Source of the DNA: a virus | IMG/VR virus record: IMGVR_UViG_3300046000_004279 | Location: 46,889-110,888 of that record | Direction: 5' to 3' (one strand) | DNA length: 64,000 nt | In this document: one piece after another, positions 22,014 to 29,395 of the stretch | Layout of the letters: the number at the start of each line of letters is the position of its first letter | Position numbering within the stretch: position 1 is the first letter of the stretch | Program-made: the position numbers and the translations under genes | The notes under the pieces: generated by a model | Told to the model about the DNA's origin: nothing | Seen by the model: the letters and a program-made list of their open reading frames with translations, nothing else | Database searches by the model: none

Positions 22014-22223
22014 ATGTTGAAAGCTACAGTGATTCGCGAGTGGTCTGAGGTCAAGCGCAACGGGCGCAAGGTTGAAGATTGGTCTTGGACTGTGACGTTC
22101 CGTAAGGATGAACAGTTCATCGATCAACACTACTACAACACCGCAAAGGTCGCTAAAGCTGCTGCTCACTTGTTTGAAATTGGTCGCTACAGCGTTGGCG
22201 AATATGGTGGAGTGAAAATCTAA
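22014..22223 (+). CDS. hypothetical small basic protein
   Basis: The 69-residue protein (MLKATVIREWSEVKRNGRK...) has a strand-rich start. ATG 22014 follows a GGAG site; the longer frame from 21951 would begin upstream of the promoter -35 box, so it is rejected. First gene of a run of five small genes. Function unknown. Confidence 0.65.
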   Translation: MLKATVIREWSEVKRNGRKVEDWSWTVTFRKDEQFIDQHYYNTAKVAKAAAHLFEIGRYSVGEYGGVKI

Positions 22224-22472
22224 ATGGATGGTATGAAAATGCAAACAACTGCTGAACGTATGGCTTTGATTCGTCAAGCACACGAGAAGTTCGCAAAAAA
22301 GATTAAAGTTCAAGCTAAGTTTGAACGTGAGGAACGTGTTCAAAAAGTTCATGAACTTGACAAGAAGTTCGAACGTGACGAACGTCTGTGGAACGATTCT
22401 TCTCAGTATGCTAAACAGTACTACGGTGAGACATTCCGTGAAACGACGAGGTTTGATAATGACTGGGATTGA
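22224..22472 (+). CDS. hypothetical charged helical protein
   Basis: The 82-residue protein is highly charged and predicted helical (KKIKVQAKFEREERVQKVHE). GGTGGAG lies 10 nt before the ATG. It overlaps the next gene by 14 nt. It may be nucleic-acid associated, but no motif supports this. Confidence 0.62.
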   Translation: MDGMKMQTTAERMALIRQAHEKFAKKIKVQAKFEREERVQKVHELDKKFERDERLWNDSSQYAKQYYGETFRETTRFDNDWD

Positions 22473-22620
22473 TCTTCCTCGCCTGCAAGTCAGGCTAGCA
22501 GAAACAGAAGACAAAGTCAAAAGTCTTCTGTTTGCTGTTGATAAACTTGAAGATGTTGTGTATGATCTCAATCAGAAGATTGTACAATTGGAAAACTTGA
22601 TTGAAAGGAAATTAGAATGA
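22459..22620 (+). CDS. small coiled-coil protein
   Basis: The 53-residue protein is almost entirely a coiled coil, with leucines and valines in heptads (LQVRLAETEDKVKSLLFAV and so on). ATG 22459 gives a chain starting MTGIDLPRL. The longer in-frame extension to 22321 lies wholly inside the preceding gene and lacks such features. It ends on an ATGA overlap. Confidence 0.6.
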   Translation: MTGIDLPRLQVRLAETEDKVKSLLFAVDKLEDVVYDLNQKIVQLENLIERKLE

Positions 22621-22850
22621 CTCGTGATGAAATGGTGACTGAACTACGTGCACGAACATGTCGTGTAATCTTTACCAAAGTGAATGGTGATGAACGTGAT
22701 ATGCAGTGTACTTTGAATATTGATTTTATTCCTGAGAATAAACAACCAAAGACTAGCAAAGATTACGCCGATGGTGTAATTCGTGTGTTTGATATCAACA
22801 AACAAGAGTTTCGGTCGTTCCGTGTAGAGAATGTACTTTCGTTCTCCTAA
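22617..22850 (+). CDS. WYL_2 (DUF2693) Sm-like SH3 barrel protein
   Basis: The 77-residue protein matches a small family common in T4-like marine phages: TRDEMVTELRARTCRVIFTK, then MQCTL, then VIRVFDINKQEFRSFRVENV. The C-terminal phrase is typical of this Sm-like SH3 barrel group, suggested to bind RNA or to regulate transcription. The start is the ATGA overlap with the upstream gene. Confidence 0.75.
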   Translation: MTRDEMVTELRARTCRVIFTKVNGDERDMQCTLNIDFIPENKQPKTSKDYADGVIRVFDINKQEFRSFRVENVLSFS

Positions 22851-22873
22851 ATAATACTAAACGGAGGTCTATA

Positions 22874-23095
22874 ATGTTTGGCATCGACCCTATATTGGCA
22901 ACTATCATTACAGCTGGCGGTATTTTTATCGTCAGCTATCTGATTAACCGTCAACACTTTCGACTACAATATGAAAAAATCATTGAAGCAACAATTGATC
23001 ATTTAATTAAAGATGGTTACATTGCTACACGTAAAGCTAAAGATGGTGATATTGAATTAATCACCATTAAAGAACTCAAAGATGTTGACTTCTGA
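22874..23095 (+). CDS. small membrane-anchored protein
   Basis: The 73-residue protein has one N-terminal transmembrane segment (about 7-24, ILATIITAGGIFIVSYLI) followed by a charged cytoplasmic tail ending DIELITIKELKDVDF. A strong GGAGG site lies 9 nt before the ATG. Its stop overlaps the promoter for the next gene. Function unknown; a lysis accessory is possible but unproven. Confidence 0.7.
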   Translation: MFGIDPILATIITAGGIFIVSYLINRQHFRLQYEKIIEATIDHLIKDGYIATRKAKDGDIELITIKELKDVDF

Positions 23096-23113
23096 TACAA
23101 AACATGGTATATT
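23085..23113 (+). promoter_or_regulatory. sigma70-type promoter
   Basis: TTGACT (23085-23090), a 17-bp spacer and TATATT (23108-23113) lie partly in the end of the membrane protein gene and before the gene at 23149. Confidence 0.75.
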
Positions 23114-23148
23114 AATTATGCCAATGGTTACATATGATGGAGAAGTGA

Positions 23149-23775
23149 ATGGCTCGTCAGCCACAAACCAAGGAACAGATCGCAGCGCGTGTAGCGAAAG
23201 CTCAAGCGACCAAAGCAGCGAAGAAGACGAATGCACTTGCATTGATGGGTGCAGTTGCAAAGAAACCTATTAAACAAATTCGCAAACGGCGAGTAATGAC
23301 GGATGAACAAAAGGCTGCTGCTATAGCTCGTCTTGAAGCCGCTCGTGCGGCCAAAGGTCCATCAAAGAACATGATGATTGATGCAGATGTTCGAAATCTA
23401 CCTGATGATCATACGTTCAGTTTGAAGAATGTTCGTAAGTGGATTAGTGCCAACAAAGATCTGTTGGGTGCGATGCGTGGTATGAAGGACTCTAAAGAAT
23501 CCTCTGAACGAGCAAAGTATATAATCGTTGAAACTTATATTGCCAACTTGGAGAATTACCTCCGAAGTGGTCATTACCTAGATCTCCAATTTGGAGAAAA
23601 AGGTCAAAGCAAAATTAAATATGTGTGTCGTGGTATGGCGTATTATGCCAATGGTCATCCTAAGAGATCTGTTGGTGTATTGTACTCTGACATTGGAGTG
23701 TACACACAAGAAATGGAAGACGATGATCGAAGAAAAGCAATTTCTGACCAAACAAAAATTCGTAAAACTAATTGA
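23149..23775 (+). CDS. hypothetical basic protein next to gp33 and gp32
   Basis: The 208-residue protein has a strongly basic, alanine/lysine-rich N-terminal 75 residues (ARVAKAQATKAAKK and KQIRKRRVMTDEQKAAA) likely to bind nucleic acid. An ordered C-terminal half follows, with VRKWISANKDLLGAMRGMKDSKE. In T4 the small DNA-binding protein DsbA and genes 33 and 59 lie before gene 32, so position suggests a replication or late-transcription role. It overlaps gp33 by 53 nt. It is not clearly DsbA or gp59. Confidence 0.7.
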   Translation: MARQPQTKEQIAARVAKAQATKAAKKTNALALMGAVAKKPIKQIRKRRVMTDEQKAAAIARLEAARAAKGPSKNMMIDADVRNLPDDHTFSLKNVRKWISANKDLLGAMRGMKDSKESSERAKYIIVETYIANLENYLRSGHYLDLQFGEKGQSKIKYVCRGMAYYANGHPKRSVGVLYSDIGVYTQEMEDDDRRKAISDQTKIRKTN

Positions 23776-23956
23776 GGATGTCGTGCGAGCGACAAACTCA
23801 ACTTATATGGACGCAGTGATCTCAGTTTGTCAAGACAACGAAGTTGAGATCGAAGACGTCCGAAAGTTTATTACTCCAATCCTCAAAGATAAGATTCAAG
23901 CGGAGGCAATGAAACTAAACTATCTTCCAAGACAGAATACTTTACCTATTGACTAA
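23723..23956 (+). CDS. 33: gp33-like late transcription co-activator
   Basis: The 77-residue protein matches gp33: FVKLIEDVVRATNSTYMDAV, a central helix, then KDKIQAEAMKLNYLPR near the end. gp33 bridges RNA polymerase and the sliding clamp to activate gp55-dependent late promoters. ATG 23723 follows GGAAGACG; the longer frame from 23591 lies inside the neighbouring gene and is rejected. Position before gene 32 agrees with T4. TATAAATA promoters in the structural region are its expected targets. Confidence 0.82.
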   Translation: MIEEKQFLTKQKFVKLIEDVVRATNSTYMDAVISVCQDNEVEIEDVRKFITPILKDKIQAEAMKLNYLPRQNTLPID

Positions 23957-23977
23957 CCCTATATAATGTTCTATACT
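23949..23977 (+). promoter_or_regulatory. sigma70-type promoter for gene 32
   Basis: TTGACT (23949-23954), a 17-bp spacer and TATACT (23972-23977) are placed 45 nt before the gene 32 ATG. The leader then carries a CGGAGAAC ribosome site. Confidence 0.75.
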
Positions 23978-24021
23978 AATCATACTAACATTCAAATATT
24001 CAAACATACGGAGAACTACAC

Positions 24022-24921
24022 ATGTCTTTTGCAAACCTAAAACGCGGTGGTACTGACCTTTCAAAGCTCGTTAGCGAAGCTGAGAAATCCACTGGTGCGC
24101 GTGATCGCATCACCGACGAACGCTTTTGGAATTCCACTCGCGATAAAGCTGGCAATGGCTATGCTATTATTCGCTTTCTTCCTGGTAAAGAAGAAAACAC
24201 TGTTCCTTGGGTCCGTTATTGGGACCACGCGTTCAAAGGTCCAACTGGCCAATGGTACATTGAGAAGTCGTTGACAACTCTTGGCCAAGCAGATCCACTT
24301 TCAGAGTTGAACTCTAAGATGTGGAACGAGAGTGCAGATGGTTCTGCTCAACGTAAGCTGGTAAGCTCGCGTTCACGCAACCTTCGCTATGTTGCGAACG
24401 TAATGGTTATCTCAGACCAATTGGCACCTGAGAACGAAGGTAAGGTTAAACTGTATCGCTTTGGCAAGAAGATCTTTGATAAGATCATGGCTGCTATGAA
24501 GCCTCAGTTTCCTGATGAGAAGCCTATCGACCCATTCAATATGTGGGAAGGTGCTGACTTTGTTTTGAAGATCAGCTCTGAGATGGTTGGGGGTAAGCCT
24601 CTGCCTAAGTATGATGCTTCGTACTTCAAGGCCGCTTCTGCACTGTTTGGTGGTGATGAAGCTAAGTTGGAGGCTATCTACGATATGCAACACTCAATTG
24701 GTGAGTTTGTTGATCCTACCACATTCAAGAGCTATGATGAGTTGAAAGCTCGTCTGAATATGGTTCTTGGTGAGTCTGCACCTCGCACGATTCGTGAGAC
24801 TGCTACTCTAGACAACACTATGGAAGCTCCTACTATCAAGACCGCAGAGAACTTCTCTATGAGTGATGGTACTGAGAATGATGAGACTATGGATTACTTT
24901 GCGAAACTTGCGCAAAGTTAA
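24022..24921 (+). CDS. 32: gp32 single-stranded DNA-binding protein
   Basis: The 299-residue protein is recognisable as gp32 by its N-terminal SFANLKR, the core motif YAIIRFLPGK, the WYIEKSLTTLG segment, RKLVSSRSRN...YVANVMVISD, and an acidic C-terminal tail ending DETMDYFAKL. gp32 coats ssDNA in replication, recombination and repair. The T4 zinc-binding His/Cys cluster that should follow the TTLG segment is absent; no cysteine is seen in the protein. A strong ribosome site and its own promoter precede it, and a terminator follows. Confidence 0.95.
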   Translation: MSFANLKRGGTDLSKLVSEAEKSTGARDRITDERFWNSTRDKAGNGYAIIRFLPGKEENTVPWVRYWDHAFKGPTGQWYIEKSLTTLGQADPLSELNSKMWNESADGSAQRKLVSSRSRNLRYVANVMVISDQLAPENEGKVKLYRFGKKIFDKIMAAMKPQFPDEKPIDPFNMWEGADFVLKISSEMVGGKPLPKYDASYFKAASALFGGDEAKLEAIYDMQHSIGEFVDPTTFKSYDELKARLNMVLGESAPRTIRETATLDNTMEAPTIKTAENFSMSDGTENDETMDYFAKLAQS

Positions 24922-24949
24922 TAGTTTTAGCTAATTTAGATAAACAGAG

Positions 24950-24976
24950 GGCCCAGTGTAACGCTGGGCCTTTTTT
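24950..24976 (+). terminator. rho-independent terminator after gene 32
   Basis: A GGCCCAG/CTGGGCC stem (24950-24956/24964-24970) with a 7-nt loop is followed by six T residues. It lies between the convergent gene 32 and tape-measure gene. Confidence 0.92.
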
Positions 24977-24977
24977 A

Positions 24978-26765
24978 TTATCCTCGTGAACCGTATCCGA
25001 GGACATACAGTCGCTGCAAATCGCGGCGTGGGTCGTGGGCGCTAGGTCTATCCCCTTGGCCAAGATTAATAGTAGTATCGCCGCCTTTGTGGATAGTAGT
25101 ATTACCATTGTTTGCAACTACACCGCCACTCAAAGCACTACGTTGTGAACTGGTGAGACTACTTTGTGCTTGTTGTAAATTCTGACCTGTCGTTTTTGGA
25201 ACTGTAGTAATTGGTGGTTCATATGAAACCCATTCGTCCCCCTTGCCTCTGCCAAGAGATTTCCAATATCCTTTCTGGCCATCCTCGCCTGGCGGTGGAT
25301 TCGCAAGCGCTGATCCTTGTGGCGCTTGGGGTGGTGGTGCGGGTTGGCGAGGCAATCCCAAGTCTACATCTAAACCAAAGTATTCTGCCAAACCGCCAAA
25401 TTTATTTTTAATCCAATCTACCAATGGTCCAATCGAGTTATTCCAAATCCATGCTCCTAAGTCGCCACCGTACCCTAAAGCGTCATTCCACGCGGTGGAA
25501 ATCCATGCTGACAAATCCGGAAATGTGTTCTCAAACCAAGTCCACAATGGTTTAACAGCAATGTTGTATATCCACTCGCCAATGGTTTTGTACACACCGC
25601 TGGTGAGTTTAATATATGCCCAAAACAAATCGCTTAGTGCCTTTCCAGGATCTGTGAACAATTCTTCAACCCACTTTACCGCACCTTGAACAAGACCATA
25701 TATCCCGCCAATCAGGTCGTTGATAATTGTTTCAAAACTCCAACTTTGTAGCCACGTTGCAGCTTCTTTAAATCCAAGTTTTTCCAATGCCCATGCAACA
25801 ATACTTTTTAACAAGTCAAGAGGTGCACCAACAAAGTCACCAATAAACGCACCAATTCCTGCAACGAACTTATCCAGGAAAGACCCTTCAGTATTCATAA
25901 AGGCCATTACACCATCATAAGCTGAAAACAAGAATCCAATTGGTTTTAAGATCCTAAGTGCAAATCTAGCAAACTTACCAATGTTGGCCGCACCTCCAGA
26001 AATACCCATAACACTGGATAAGAATCCGAGCATCTTTGCCCCTGATCCTGTCATCCAACCACTAATTCCTTGACCAATTGATATAAATGGATTAATAATA
26101 ACTGACATTAACTTGCCAGCTTTAGATACAATCCTACCAATCTTACCACCATCTAAACCAACACCAAAGGATCTAGTAACATTTAAACGCAACAGATCAA
26201 ATGCTTCTGATATCATTACTGCTGTTGATTTAAGTTCTTTACCTGTAAACCTACCAAGAGCATCTTTTGCCATTCTACCGGTTTGTGGATTAATACCAAA
26301 CCGTTGAAGAATTCCACGAGCTATGTTATCAAATCCGCTTGCAAACTTTAACTTAAAATTGTCGGCTAATTTACCAACGCTGGATACAAGACTAGATGCT
26401 AGCTTTCTAATTACAGGAACTTCCCAACCTCTTAGACCCGCAATCGCAAGCGGCAGGGCAGCCAATACTGGCAACAAGTAATCACCAATATTAAATCCAG
26501 CACTCGCAGATTGACCCGCTTGCTGGCCAGATTCAAAACTCTTTGCAAATTTAGACTTGTTACGCGCTTCACTGGCAGTTTCAAGAGAATCCGTATTTAA
26601 TCGTTCCGCTTTCTTTTGATCAAAGAACATAGTAAAGGATTTGTCAATCGAATCCGTCAGCTTTTTAACTGCTGATGTTGTTTCGTTAACATTTTTGCTA
26701 GTCAGATCAGAAGACTTCTGATTGTTCTTTAACTGACTAACAATATCTTGTAGCGTGGCCGCCAT
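24978..26765 (-). CDS. 29: gp29-like tape measure / baseplate hub protein
   Basis: The 595-residue protein has the size of T4 gp29 (590), which sets tail length and sits in the baseplate hub. The N-terminal 90 residues are charged and helical. The middle is long, glycine-rich and hydrophobic, with several membrane-like helices (for example LPVLAALPLAIAGL and LMSVIINPFISIG). A Pro/Gln-rich segment and a C-terminal Thr/Asn/Gly-rich tail follow. Its ATG overlaps the stop of the gp26 frameshift extension (TAATG), the usual chaperone-tape measure order. No peptidase motif is seen. Confidence 0.8.
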   Translation of the reverse strand: MAATLQDIVSQLKNNQKSSDLTSKNVNETTSAVKKLTDSIDKSFTMFFDQKKAERLNTDSLETASEARNKSKFAKSFESGQQAGQSASAGFNIGDYLLPVLAALPLAIAGLRGWEVPVIRKLASSLVSSVGKLADNFKLKFASGFDNIARGILQRFGINPQTGRMAKDALGRFTGKELKSTAVMISEAFDLLRLNVTRSFGVGLDGGKIGRIVSKAGKLMSVIINPFISIGQGISGWMTGSGAKMLGFLSSVMGISGGAANIGKFARFALRILKPIGFLFSAYDGVMAFMNTEGSFLDKFVAGIGAFIGDFVGAPLDLLKSIVAWALEKLGFKEAATWLQSWSFETIINDLIGGIYGLVQGAVKWVEELFTDPGKALSDLFWAYIKLTSGVYKTIGEWIYNIAVKPLWTWFENTFPDLSAWISTAWNDALGYGGDLGAWIWNNSIGPLVDWIKNKFGGLAEYFGLDVDLGLPRQPAPPPQAPQGSALANPPPGEDGQKGYWKSLGRGKGDEWVSYEPPITTVPKTTGQNLQQAQSSLTSSQRSALSGGVVANNGNTTIHKGGDTTINLGQGDRPSAHDPRRDLQRLYVLGYGSRG

Positions 26766-26947
26766 TATTGTGATCCTTTATTATGTTCCTGTTGCTCTTT
26801 AATCCATTGCATCAGCAGAGTAACGTAAACTTCTTTTTCCCATGGTATCAATCCGTCTATCTCATCTAACGAAAAATTATGATCGCGCATTAATCTAAAG
26901 TTACTAGTATAATAATTAGATAGGTTTTCGTGAGATAGACTTATTAA
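26765..26947 (-). CDS. gp26 -1 frameshift extension (tail assembly chaperone C-terminal part)
   Basis: This frame is open for 60 codons directly after gp26, in the -1 frame. It reads on from the poly-T at the gp26 stop: LISLSHENLSNYYTSNFRL, then HNFSLDEIDGLIPWEKEVY and VTLLMQWIKEQQE. The IPWEKEVYVTLLM phrase resembles the downstream part of tail assembly chaperones in many contractile and long-tailed phages. If not made by frameshifting, an internal ATG at 26890 would give 41 residues, but no ribosome site is obvious. It ends on the tape-measure ATG. The product would be a gp26 fusion of 296 residues. Confidence 0.7.
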   Translation of the reverse strand, partial: LISLSHENLSNYYTSNFRLMRDHNFSLDEIDGLIPWEKEVYVTLLMQWIKEQQEHNKGSQ

Positions 26948-27654
26948 AAAAAATTCTGCATACCTTCAATTGTGTAGGTATTGGCATGTCGGCATTTAAC
27001 GCAATTAAAATGAACTTCGTGGGTCATCTTGGGAATTGTGTCAACGAATGATCTAATCTTTTGTAGTTGATCACCTGTCATTGATTCAATAAATTCTTCA
27101 ATATCTTTATGACTAACATCTTTTAAATCAATCCGTTCTTCGGCAGTATGAATAGCTTTCATTACTGTCATAATCATCTCAAATGTCTGTTCTGTTTGAG
27201 ATGTTGAGTTGGTCAGTTTTTTATTAGAAGCCATTGCACCAAAATGTGGATACGACATCTCAAGTGTAATATCATCTGTTAATTTTATCATGAAATCTGT
27301 TTTTGGAACAGTGATCTCAATGGATTGTAGATCAACCGAAACTTTGTTAGTATGTTCACATTCTGAACAGTTAATACCAATATCGCTTGTCTCGCCAACA
27401 GACTTTGAACGAATCTTGACAAACATGTATTCAATATCAAATGTCGTTAAACTCTTTGGATCAATAGTGTCATCAACACATGCTACAATAGTATCTAACA
27501 CAGCGTTCAGTGCTTGACCAGTATCCTTTGTTTCCATAGCAAGCAAAAGAATCTTTTCCTCTTTTACAAGATATGGTCGGAACTTGACCGTTTTGTTTGT
27601 AGACGGAATAACCAAATCATATTTTGGAGTATTATTTAACTTAGGTAGTGCCAT
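26944..27654 (-). CDS. 26: gp26-like baseplate hub / T4_baseplate family protein
   Basis: The 236-residue protein matches the T4_baseplate family (gp26): MALPKLNNTPKYDLVIPST..., KTVKFRPYLVKEEKILLLA, and two zinc-type pairs, CSECEHTN and CVKCRHANT, near residues 105-115 and 218-223. T4 gp26 is a hub assembly protein. The last codons AAT TTT TTT TAA form a canonical slippery heptamer T TTT TTT abutting the stop, followed by an open -1 frame, as in tail assembly chaperones. AAGGATG lies before the ATG. Confidence 0.88.
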   Translation of the reverse strand: MALPKLNNTPKYDLVIPSTNKTVKFRPYLVKEEKILLLAMETKDTGQALNAVLDTIVACVDDTIDPKSLTTFDIEYMFVKIRSKSVGETSDIGINCSECEHTNKVSVDLQSIEITVPKTDFMIKLTDDITLEMSYPHFGAMASNKKLTNSTSQTEQTFEMIMTVMKAIHTAEERIDLKDVSHKDIEEFIESMTGDQLQKIRSFVDTIPKMTHEVHFNCVKCRHANTYTIEGMQNFF

Positions 27655-27674
27655 TCATTTCATCCTTATTCATT

Positions 27675-28238
27675 TCAAGCCATTTTCCATTTACGATAAG
27701 AAAGCTGCACAAGCAGTTCTACTGTCGCATTTTCAGAGGCATCAGATAATTCAATTGCGGTTACAGTTGTGGGGAACGCTTCATAAAGTTCACAACTATA
27801 CATGATTTTGTCTTTAGATATCAAATCAATATCAAATATTCTATCACTGTATATTGGTAGACCTATACCGCGTTTTAATTGATGGATCTTTACGGTTTTT
27901 GCGTATTCGTTAAGATATCCAATTTCATGAGTGTTTGGATCAATTGCAAGAGCCTGCCATGACTCAAAATATGTACGGATCTTATAATCGTTCATTACAT
28001 GAAAAGACAGACTAACATCGTCACTAATAGAACTGTAAGCTACCTTTTGATCAATTGCTCCAATGACTCTGTTGTTGGTCATTACTTGCCGACCAGGGAC
28101 ATTAACAGCTTTACACAACAGATCAAGATCACGAGTTGATATTCCGTTGATTGATGGCAATTCAACTCTGAAGTAGTTGGCCATTGCTATGCCACCACTA
28201 TTTGATATCAAACCTTTTAACTCTTCAATACTGGCCAT
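27675..28238 (-). CDS. tail-tube-fold baseplate protein (gp19/gp54-like)
   Basis: The 187-residue protein resembles the T4 gp19 tail-tube family. It opens with a MANYFRVELPSI strand and then CKAVNVPGRQV. DVSLSFHVMNDYKIRTYFESWQ is the typical W-Q segment, and ELYEAFPTTVTAIELSD and VELLVQLSYRKW follow. It lies between gp26 and the gp4 group rather than next to a sheath gene. It may therefore be the tail-tube initiator (gp54-like) or a tube paralogue rather than the main gp19. Its ATG shares bases with the upstream gene's end. Confidence 0.72.
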   Translation of the reverse strand: MASIEELKGLISNSGGIAMANYFRVELPSINGISTRDLDLLCKAVNVPGRQVMTNNRVIGAIDQKVAYSSISDDVSLSFHVMNDYKIRTYFESWQALAIDPNTHEIGYLNEYAKTVKIHQLKRGIGLPIYSDRIFDIDLISKDKIMYSCELYEAFPTTVTAIELSDASENATVELLVQLSYRKWKMA

Positions 28239-28834
28239 TAGATCATGTTCCTCGAATCGGCATAAACTTTATTTATGCTGTATTTCTTACCTTGAGAGTT
28301 GAAATCAGCGGTTGGAAGAAACACAGCAATTTCCCACTCAGGTGCTGGAACCATAGCAAATCGACTTCTGACGTGATCAGTCAAGTAGTGTTTGATACAT
28401 GGTTTAAAGTACTTCATCTTTGCGGCCCGTTGCAAAGCGTTGTACGTCAATTTAAACTTTGTCGTATCATCGTAACGATTATTGTTCGTAACTTCCAAAA
28501 GAGCGTCAAGAAACTTAGCTCTTAAAACTGGCGGTAGGTAGTGTAGGTTCAACCCTAAGAAACCACCTTCAGCGGGTTTCAGTACGATAACAAGTGGGAA
28601 AGAGTCATAGTATGGTAATGTCTCTTTGTGTTTTGGATCATAGAAGAACATAAACATTGAACCAACCACTTGGCGGTTCTTAATCTGTATAGGTTCTTCT
28701 TTCATCAACTTAGCACGGTTGATTTGCTTTATAGTTGACATTTTATTACGGAACCATTCGCGCGACTGTGAAGTGCGCGGCGTGATTCCAGCTCTAAAAG
28801 CTTCATATTCTAAGGTTTGAAATAAATTACTCAT
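28238..28834 (-). CDS. conserved T4-like protein of unknown role
   Basis: The 198-residue protein has a recognisable phrase, GFLGLNLHYLPPVLRAKFLD, seen in conserved proteins of T4-like and other myoviruses next to head-completion and tail genes, but I cannot name a function. The preceding YYDSFPLVIVLKP is also typical. It is basic and lacks cysteine motifs. It is transcribed with gp4 upstream and the tail-tube-like gene downstream, with a late-type box just before its ATG. Confidence 0.72.
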   Translation of the reverse strand: MSNLFQTLEYEAFRAGITPRTSQSREWFRNKMSTIKQINRAKLMKEEPIQIKNRQVVGSMFMFFYDPKHKETLPYYDSFPLVIVLKPAEGGFLGLNLHYLPPVLRAKFLDALLEVTNNNRYDDTTKFKLTYNALQRAAKMKYFKPCIKHYLTDHVRSRFAMVPAPEWEIAVFLPTADFNSQGKKYSINKVYADSRNMI

Positions 28835-28839
28835 GTGCT

Positions 28840-28847
28840 TATTTATG
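28840..28847 (-). promoter_or_regulatory. T4-type late promoter box (one mismatch)
   Basis: On the minus strand the sequence reads CATAAATA just upstream of the ATG at 28834, differing from TATAAATA only at the first base. The short distance would leave almost no leader, so activity is doubtful. Confidence 0.4.
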
Positions 28848-28864
28848 TTGATATTTGTGTTATA

Positions 28865-29344
28865 TTACTTTTTAGGATAAGGTTTCATCGGTTTTAACGG
28901 TTTTAAAGGTTTGGGCATAATTCCCATTTGTTGTAAAGTGTGTTCTGTCCAAATTTGAAAATGCCATCCATGGTCTTTGGCGTATTCAGAAGCGGCTTTC
29001 CATTTGCATTGGTTCTTAACATAAGTCACAGCTTCGGTAATGTATCTTTTGGTTTTGCGTTGACTAGTTGGAACTTTGGTCTCTTTGTCGGGTTTTATCT
29101 CTATCAGAAAAGTAACACCCTCATTAGTGACATATTTTAGATCAACAAAGTATCTATGGTAACTTTTGTCAACGTCAAAAAAATATGGAATAACAACTTC
29201 TTCGCTTGACCATTCTTTTATTTGGGGGTTGTTGTCAAGCCATCTAAAACAATGACGTTCCCACATTGAACGGTATATTACGTTTGAATCGTCACCTTTA
29301 TACTTGTGAGGATTGATAACCTTGTATCTTCCCTTATATGTCAT
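28865..29344 (-). CDS. 4: gp4 head completion protein
   Basis: The 159-residue protein matches T4 gp4 (gp50): YKGRYKVINPHKYKGDDSNV, YRSMWERHCFRWLDNNP, IKEWSSEEVVIPYFFD, and the nuclease-like FLIEIKPDKET. gp4 is needed to finish filled heads before tail joining. Its E-x-K core (IEIKP) resembles restriction-endonuclease-fold enzymes. ATG 29344 is preferred over the TTG one codon earlier, with AAGG upstream. It is divergently transcribed from gp48. Confidence 0.9.
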   Translation of the reverse strand: MTYKGRYKVINPHKYKGDDSNVIYRSMWERHCFRWLDNNPQIKEWSSEEVVIPYFFDVDKSYHRYFVDLKYVTNEGVTFLIEIKPDKETKVPTSQRKTKRYITEAVTYVKNQCKWKAASEYAKDHGWHFQIWTEHTLQQMGIMPKPLKPLKPMKPYPKK

Positions 29345-29354
29345 CAAAAAGCCT

Positions 29355-29362
29355 TATAAATA
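29355..29362 (+). promoter_or_regulatory. T4-type late promoter box for gp48 operon
   Basis: An exact TATAAATA lies 33 nt before the gp48 ATG at 29396. It is ideally placed to start the long plus-strand baseplate transcript. Confidence 0.8.
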
Positions 29363-29378
29363 TTTGTGGATGCAACTG

Positions 29379-29386
29379 TATTTATT
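29379..29386 (-). promoter_or_regulatory. T4-type late promoter box for gp4 operon (one mismatch)
   Basis: The minus strand reads AATAAATA 35 nt upstream of the gp4 ATG. With the plus-strand box at 29355 it makes a divergent late promoter pair. Confidence 0.5.
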
Positions 29387-29395
29387 AGGCAAACA

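Noticed and set aside
23082-23273. A 63-codon frame overlapping the start of 23149
   Set aside because: It starts upstream of the promoter -10 box and its Ser/Cys-rich tail is the frame-shifted reading of the basic N-terminus of the real gene.
25243-25689. A 148-codon plus-strand frame opposite the tape measure gene
   Set aside because: It is antisense to a well-supported gene, lacks a ribosome site, and has proline-rich shadow composition.
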